A DNA stretch of 50,000 nucleotides from NCBI GenBank assembly GCA_030141605.1, contig JAQGDQ010000875.1:15001-65000 (forward strand). Reading direction: 5' to 3'. A program made the translations under genes and the position numbers. Origin of the DNA: Tubiluchus corallicola (lineage: Eukaryota; Priapulida; Priapulimorpha; Priapulimorphida; Tubiluchidae). Below are positions 48,101 through 50,000 of this stretch, piece after piece. The notes beneath the pieces are model-generated. The model made no database searches and was not told the origin of the DNA. It saw only the letters and a program-made list of their open reading frames with translations. How positions within the stretch are numbered: the stretch's first letter is position 1; each line of letters begins with the position of its first letter.

Positions 48101-48950
48101 GCGATTGTGCGCTACCGTACATCCATCGCGCAAACAACCTTTACTTAGTGTAATTAGCTGAGGATATTCACGGGTTTTATTTTAAAAGTAAACTCTCGAA
48201 CATGCAAGATCAGGGAAAAGACAAAAAACTAAAGCCATTGTTATTTGTTTAGACAGGCGAGAAGTTGGTCAATGGGTCATTGATGTAACACGCACCCTTA
48301 CAGCTCAGCAATGAGTTAGGCCTAATCTAAAGAAAAAACATAACTTTTGATTTTGAATTAATACCACTGTGATTAACACTTTCGATTCAAGTTTGAACGG
48401 GAGTAAAAAATGTAGGTATTTGCCATTTCATTAGCTACATTGATTCGACATATTCGCTAAGAGAAAGAAAGACAAGCAACCAAAATGTACTTGAAAACAT
48501 TGTCGTTAACTGGTTATTTATAGTTATTAAAAATATTCTTACATATGTTTCGACAATTGAGATATTATTTACGAGAAAAATTCGTCCTTGAAACCCAGGA
48601 ACTTGACACATTTTAACGAAACTTGGCCCTATTTAAGATTTGAAAACAATGTTTGAACGAAAAAACACGGGCTTAAAGAAAGAAAAATATTAGTGAAAAA
48701 AGGCCAAGACATGCACGGAATTCTTACAAATCACAGACTATTTACAGGGCAAAAAGAATCACTAATTGCGCAGTGCTCACGCATAGTTCAGTAATTTATT
48801 TTAAATCAATTCTCCTGGCTGTGTTGTGCATACATAAACTTTGACGCAAGTTATGCAAATACGTTAATTGTCAATGTCTTTATTTTCTTTTCAGAGATTT
48901 AAAAGTTGAGAATTTACTGCTAGACGAAAATCGTGACATTAAAATTATAG
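39099..48950 (+). CDS. HUNK: HUNK-like Ser/Thr kinase, first four coding exons, 3' part off the window
   Basis: HUNK (hormonally up-regulated Neu-associated kinase) is an AMPK/SNF1-related Ser/Thr kinase. Exons 39099-39323, 43882-44053, 44540-44660, 48895-48950 join in frame (574 nt, about 191 residues). A TGA lies directly before ATG 39099; M15 is an alternative start. Residues 46-75 (RVGCYLLGKTLGQGSFAKVK plus EGVHTLTGEK) carry the glycine loop G57xG59. VAVK gives the ATP lysine K79, and HRDLKVEN (172-179) the catalytic loop, split across exons 3 and 4. ETENSYYLVTELCAGGNMMD and KKKRLEEKEVRRFMRQMISA favour HUNK over NIM1, SNRK or MELK. The window stops before DFG, activation segment and the long C-terminal tail. 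Functional details are from vertebrates. Confidence 0.9.
39324..43881. other. HUNK intron 1
   Basis: A 4.6 kb intron. It holds a GA repeat (42040-42133) and a short CGCA repeat near 39778-39796. Open frames at 40674-40907, 41398-41604 and 43325-43597 show no recognisable domain. Confidence 0.6.
42040..42133. repeat. (GA)n-rich microsatellite
   Basis: Purine-only GA repeat, pure from about 42080 to 42133 and impure before that, within a wider purine-rich tract (42003-42225). Confidence 0.95.
43882..44053 (+). CDS. HUNK: HUNK-like exon 2 (ATP lysine, alpha-C)
   Basis: Acceptor ttttcag|GTTGCA. Encodes VAVKIVSKKKAKEDAYVIRN, LRREGKLLQLARHANIIEIY and METENSYYLVTELCAG. Donor G|gtgggt leaves phase 1. 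Confidence 0.94.
44540..44660 (+). CDS. HUNK: HUNK-like exon 3
   Basis: Acceptor tttgtag|GC completes Gly. Encodes GNMMDYICKKKRLEEKEVRR then FMRQMISAVDHLHRHGILH and two bases of Arg. Donor CACAG|gtatgg; this junction is duplicated twice downstream (44684, 44722). Confidence 0.93.
44650..44748. repeat. Triplicated exon 3 / intron 3 junction
   Basis: CACAGGTATGGTGCAGTATA occurs three times, starting near 44656, 44679 and 44717. The third also repeats GGGATACTT before it, and TATTACTGCTA follows the second and third. The first copy is the exon 3 donor. Confidence 0.92.
45165..45492 (-). mobile_element. TTAA MITE, copy D (internally deleted, inverted)
   Basis: TTAA at 45161-45164 and 45493-45496. 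Begins AGGAAAACCGGATGATTGTG, ends CAATCGTCTGGTCTTCCT. It jumps from CTTTTTGTCACATT straight to TAACTTTCTAAGCTAATTAT, so the middle of copies A/B is missing. 328 bp. Confidence 0.84.
47226..47645. repeat. (GAAT)n-rich repeat, copy 1
   Basis: A variable leader (GCTGAATGAACGAATGGATG) followed by two long runs of TGAA units (about 47434-47492 and 47557-47640). The leader reappears at 49872-50000. The overlapping 80-170 codon frames on the minus strand (His-Ser-Phe-Ile repeats) are artefacts of the repeat. Confidence 0.93.
48895..48950 (+). CDS. HUNK: HUNK-like exon 4 (catalytic loop)
   Basis: Acceptor ttttcag|A completes the Arg of HRD. Encodes DLKVENLLLDENRDIKII with G of the next codon left in phase 1 (expected Asp of DFG). 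Donor G|gtaagc. Confidence 0.94.
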
Positions 48951-50000
48951 GTAAGCATAATCTATATTTCAAATCTAAAAACTGTGATTTAGTTGGTTTC
49001 TGTGTTTTAGTATAGACCTATAATGGAACCGCTTCAAATATTCTTATTATACCACGATTGATAATGTATTTTCCTTGCCTTGTAAAGCAACTTATTAAAA
49101 TTTAATGGAGCGAAAAAATACACGCATCCGATGATTTGCAATAATTATGATACGTTATTGTGATTCCAGGTAATGACTGTTTTGTCTGGGTAATAACGCA
49201 CAATTTAATTGTAATAAAACCTCATTAGAATTTGTTGGAAGGCTCTTTGAAATTTGTTTCCTTTTTGGTATAAGAAATTTTTGCTAATTCGTAAAATTAT
49301 CAGAGAAATGTTATCATGGTGTTTTGTTTTCAAAAGAAGTAGGCCTGGTTGTTACGCTTAATAATTCGTTTTTATAATCACGTGTTACTTGCAATGTCGT
49401 CAAGTGGTCTAAGACACCTGATCTAGAGAATGCTTGTTTGGCTGCTCATCGCAGGTAATTCGACTACTTAACGTTATAATTCCTACTGCTTAACGTGAAA
49501 CGCGCTGTATGAAAGCGAATAATTTTAACTAATTTACTTATCGCAGATACCAGACGACTTGTTCGGTGCGACTAGAGTAAACTGATATTGCATTGAAGCA
49601 CCTACGACCGCATATGAGCAATCGCAGTCACGTTTTGTGCCTTCTCATTAATTTAAATGTACACATTGTTATCGCCCAGCATTATTCAACCTTTACATTC
49701 GGTTGGGTAGTGATACTACATAGAATTGTCGTGCATCATTGAACCTGTAATGCACAGTGTAACCGATAAGATTATCGGTGATAAGTCGATTTGACGATGT
49801 ATAAATTACCTCCAATGCAGACACAACCAGCTTGTGCAACGTGGCAATGCCATAGGAAGCAGAAACGTTTTAATGGTAATGAAAATCGTAGCGGAGATAG
49901 GGCTGAATGAACGAATGGATGGAGTGAACGAATGGATGGATGAACGAATAAATAAACGCACGAATACGTGAATAAATAATAAAGGAAAAGAGGAAGGAAG
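48951..50000. other. HUNK intron 4, partial
   Basis: No exon found before the right edge. Ends inside the second GAAT-type repeat. Confidence 0.6.
49872..50000. repeat. (GAAT)n-rich repeat, copy 2 (cut by window end)
   Basis: TGGTAATGAAAATCGTAGC, AGGGCTGAATGAACGAATGG and AATAATAAAGGAAAAGAGGA match 47230-47340 in the same order, with one extra GGATGGAGTGAACGAAT duplication. Confidence 0.9.

Larger units (their letters stand above)
44749..48894. other. HUNK intron 3
   Basis: About 4.2 kb. Contains TTAA MITE copy D (45165-45492) and the GAAT-rich repeat (47226-47645). Nothing else recognised between 45500 and 47220 or between 47700 and 48894. Confidence 0.65.

Overview
This is a eukaryotic, animal (metazoan) genomic window. 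It is AT-rich and intron-rich, has GT-AG introns of about 100 bp to 4.6 kb, and is full of short non-autonomous transposons and microsatellites. The proteins are clearly metazoan (NOMO, GOPC/PIST, HUNK-like kinase). An invertebrate deuterostome such as a tunicate is plausible, because HUNK is best known from that side of the tree, but the window alone does not fix the taxon. No bacterial operons, CRISPR array, rRNA or tRNA gene or viral gene was seen.

Layout. (1) 87-10508, minus strand: the first 12 coding exons (448 codons, reading frame closed across all junctions) of a NOMO (nodal modulator) gene; the rest lies beyond the left edge. Its introns hold a hAT-like MITE (999-1864), a tRNA-derived SINE (3690-4064), a pogo-like MITE (5213-5589), a LINE 3' end (7379-7972) and a TTAA-flanked MITE (8383-8914). 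(2) 10509-11790: a 1.3 kb head-to-head intergenic region with a long CA repeat, probably carrying both promoters. (3) 11791-25439, plus strand: a complete GOPC gene, ten coding exons, 468 codons plus stop, with coiled coils and one PDZ domain. Its introns contain an inverted partial copy of its own exon 1 (16331-16523), a 52-bp minisatellite of about 27 copies (about 18222-19639) between two PDZ exons, a pogo-like MITE, two TTAA MITEs and a 4 x 72-bp repeat. (4) 25440-39098: a gene-poor stretch with a LINE remnant, two 5S-rRNA-derived SINEs, a 179-bp GT repeat and a TTCGAA-rich hAT-like MITE. (5) 39099 to the right edge, plus strand: the first four coding exons (about 191 residues) of a HUNK-like Ser/Thr kinase, ending just before the DFG segment.

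Functionally, NOMO acts in the ER multipass translocon with nicalin and TMEM147. GOPC is a Golgi/trans-Golgi scaffold that sorts PDZ-ligand membrane proteins. Their head-to-head placement joins two secretory-pathway genes, but co-regulation is only inferred. HUNK is an AMPK-related kinase with no evident link to the other two. The most unusual structure is the antisense copy of GOPC exon 1 inside GOPC intron 4. Next come the triplicated splice donor of HUNK exon 3 and the dense set of MITEs with readable target-site duplications. I did not find a convincing novel multi-gene system.
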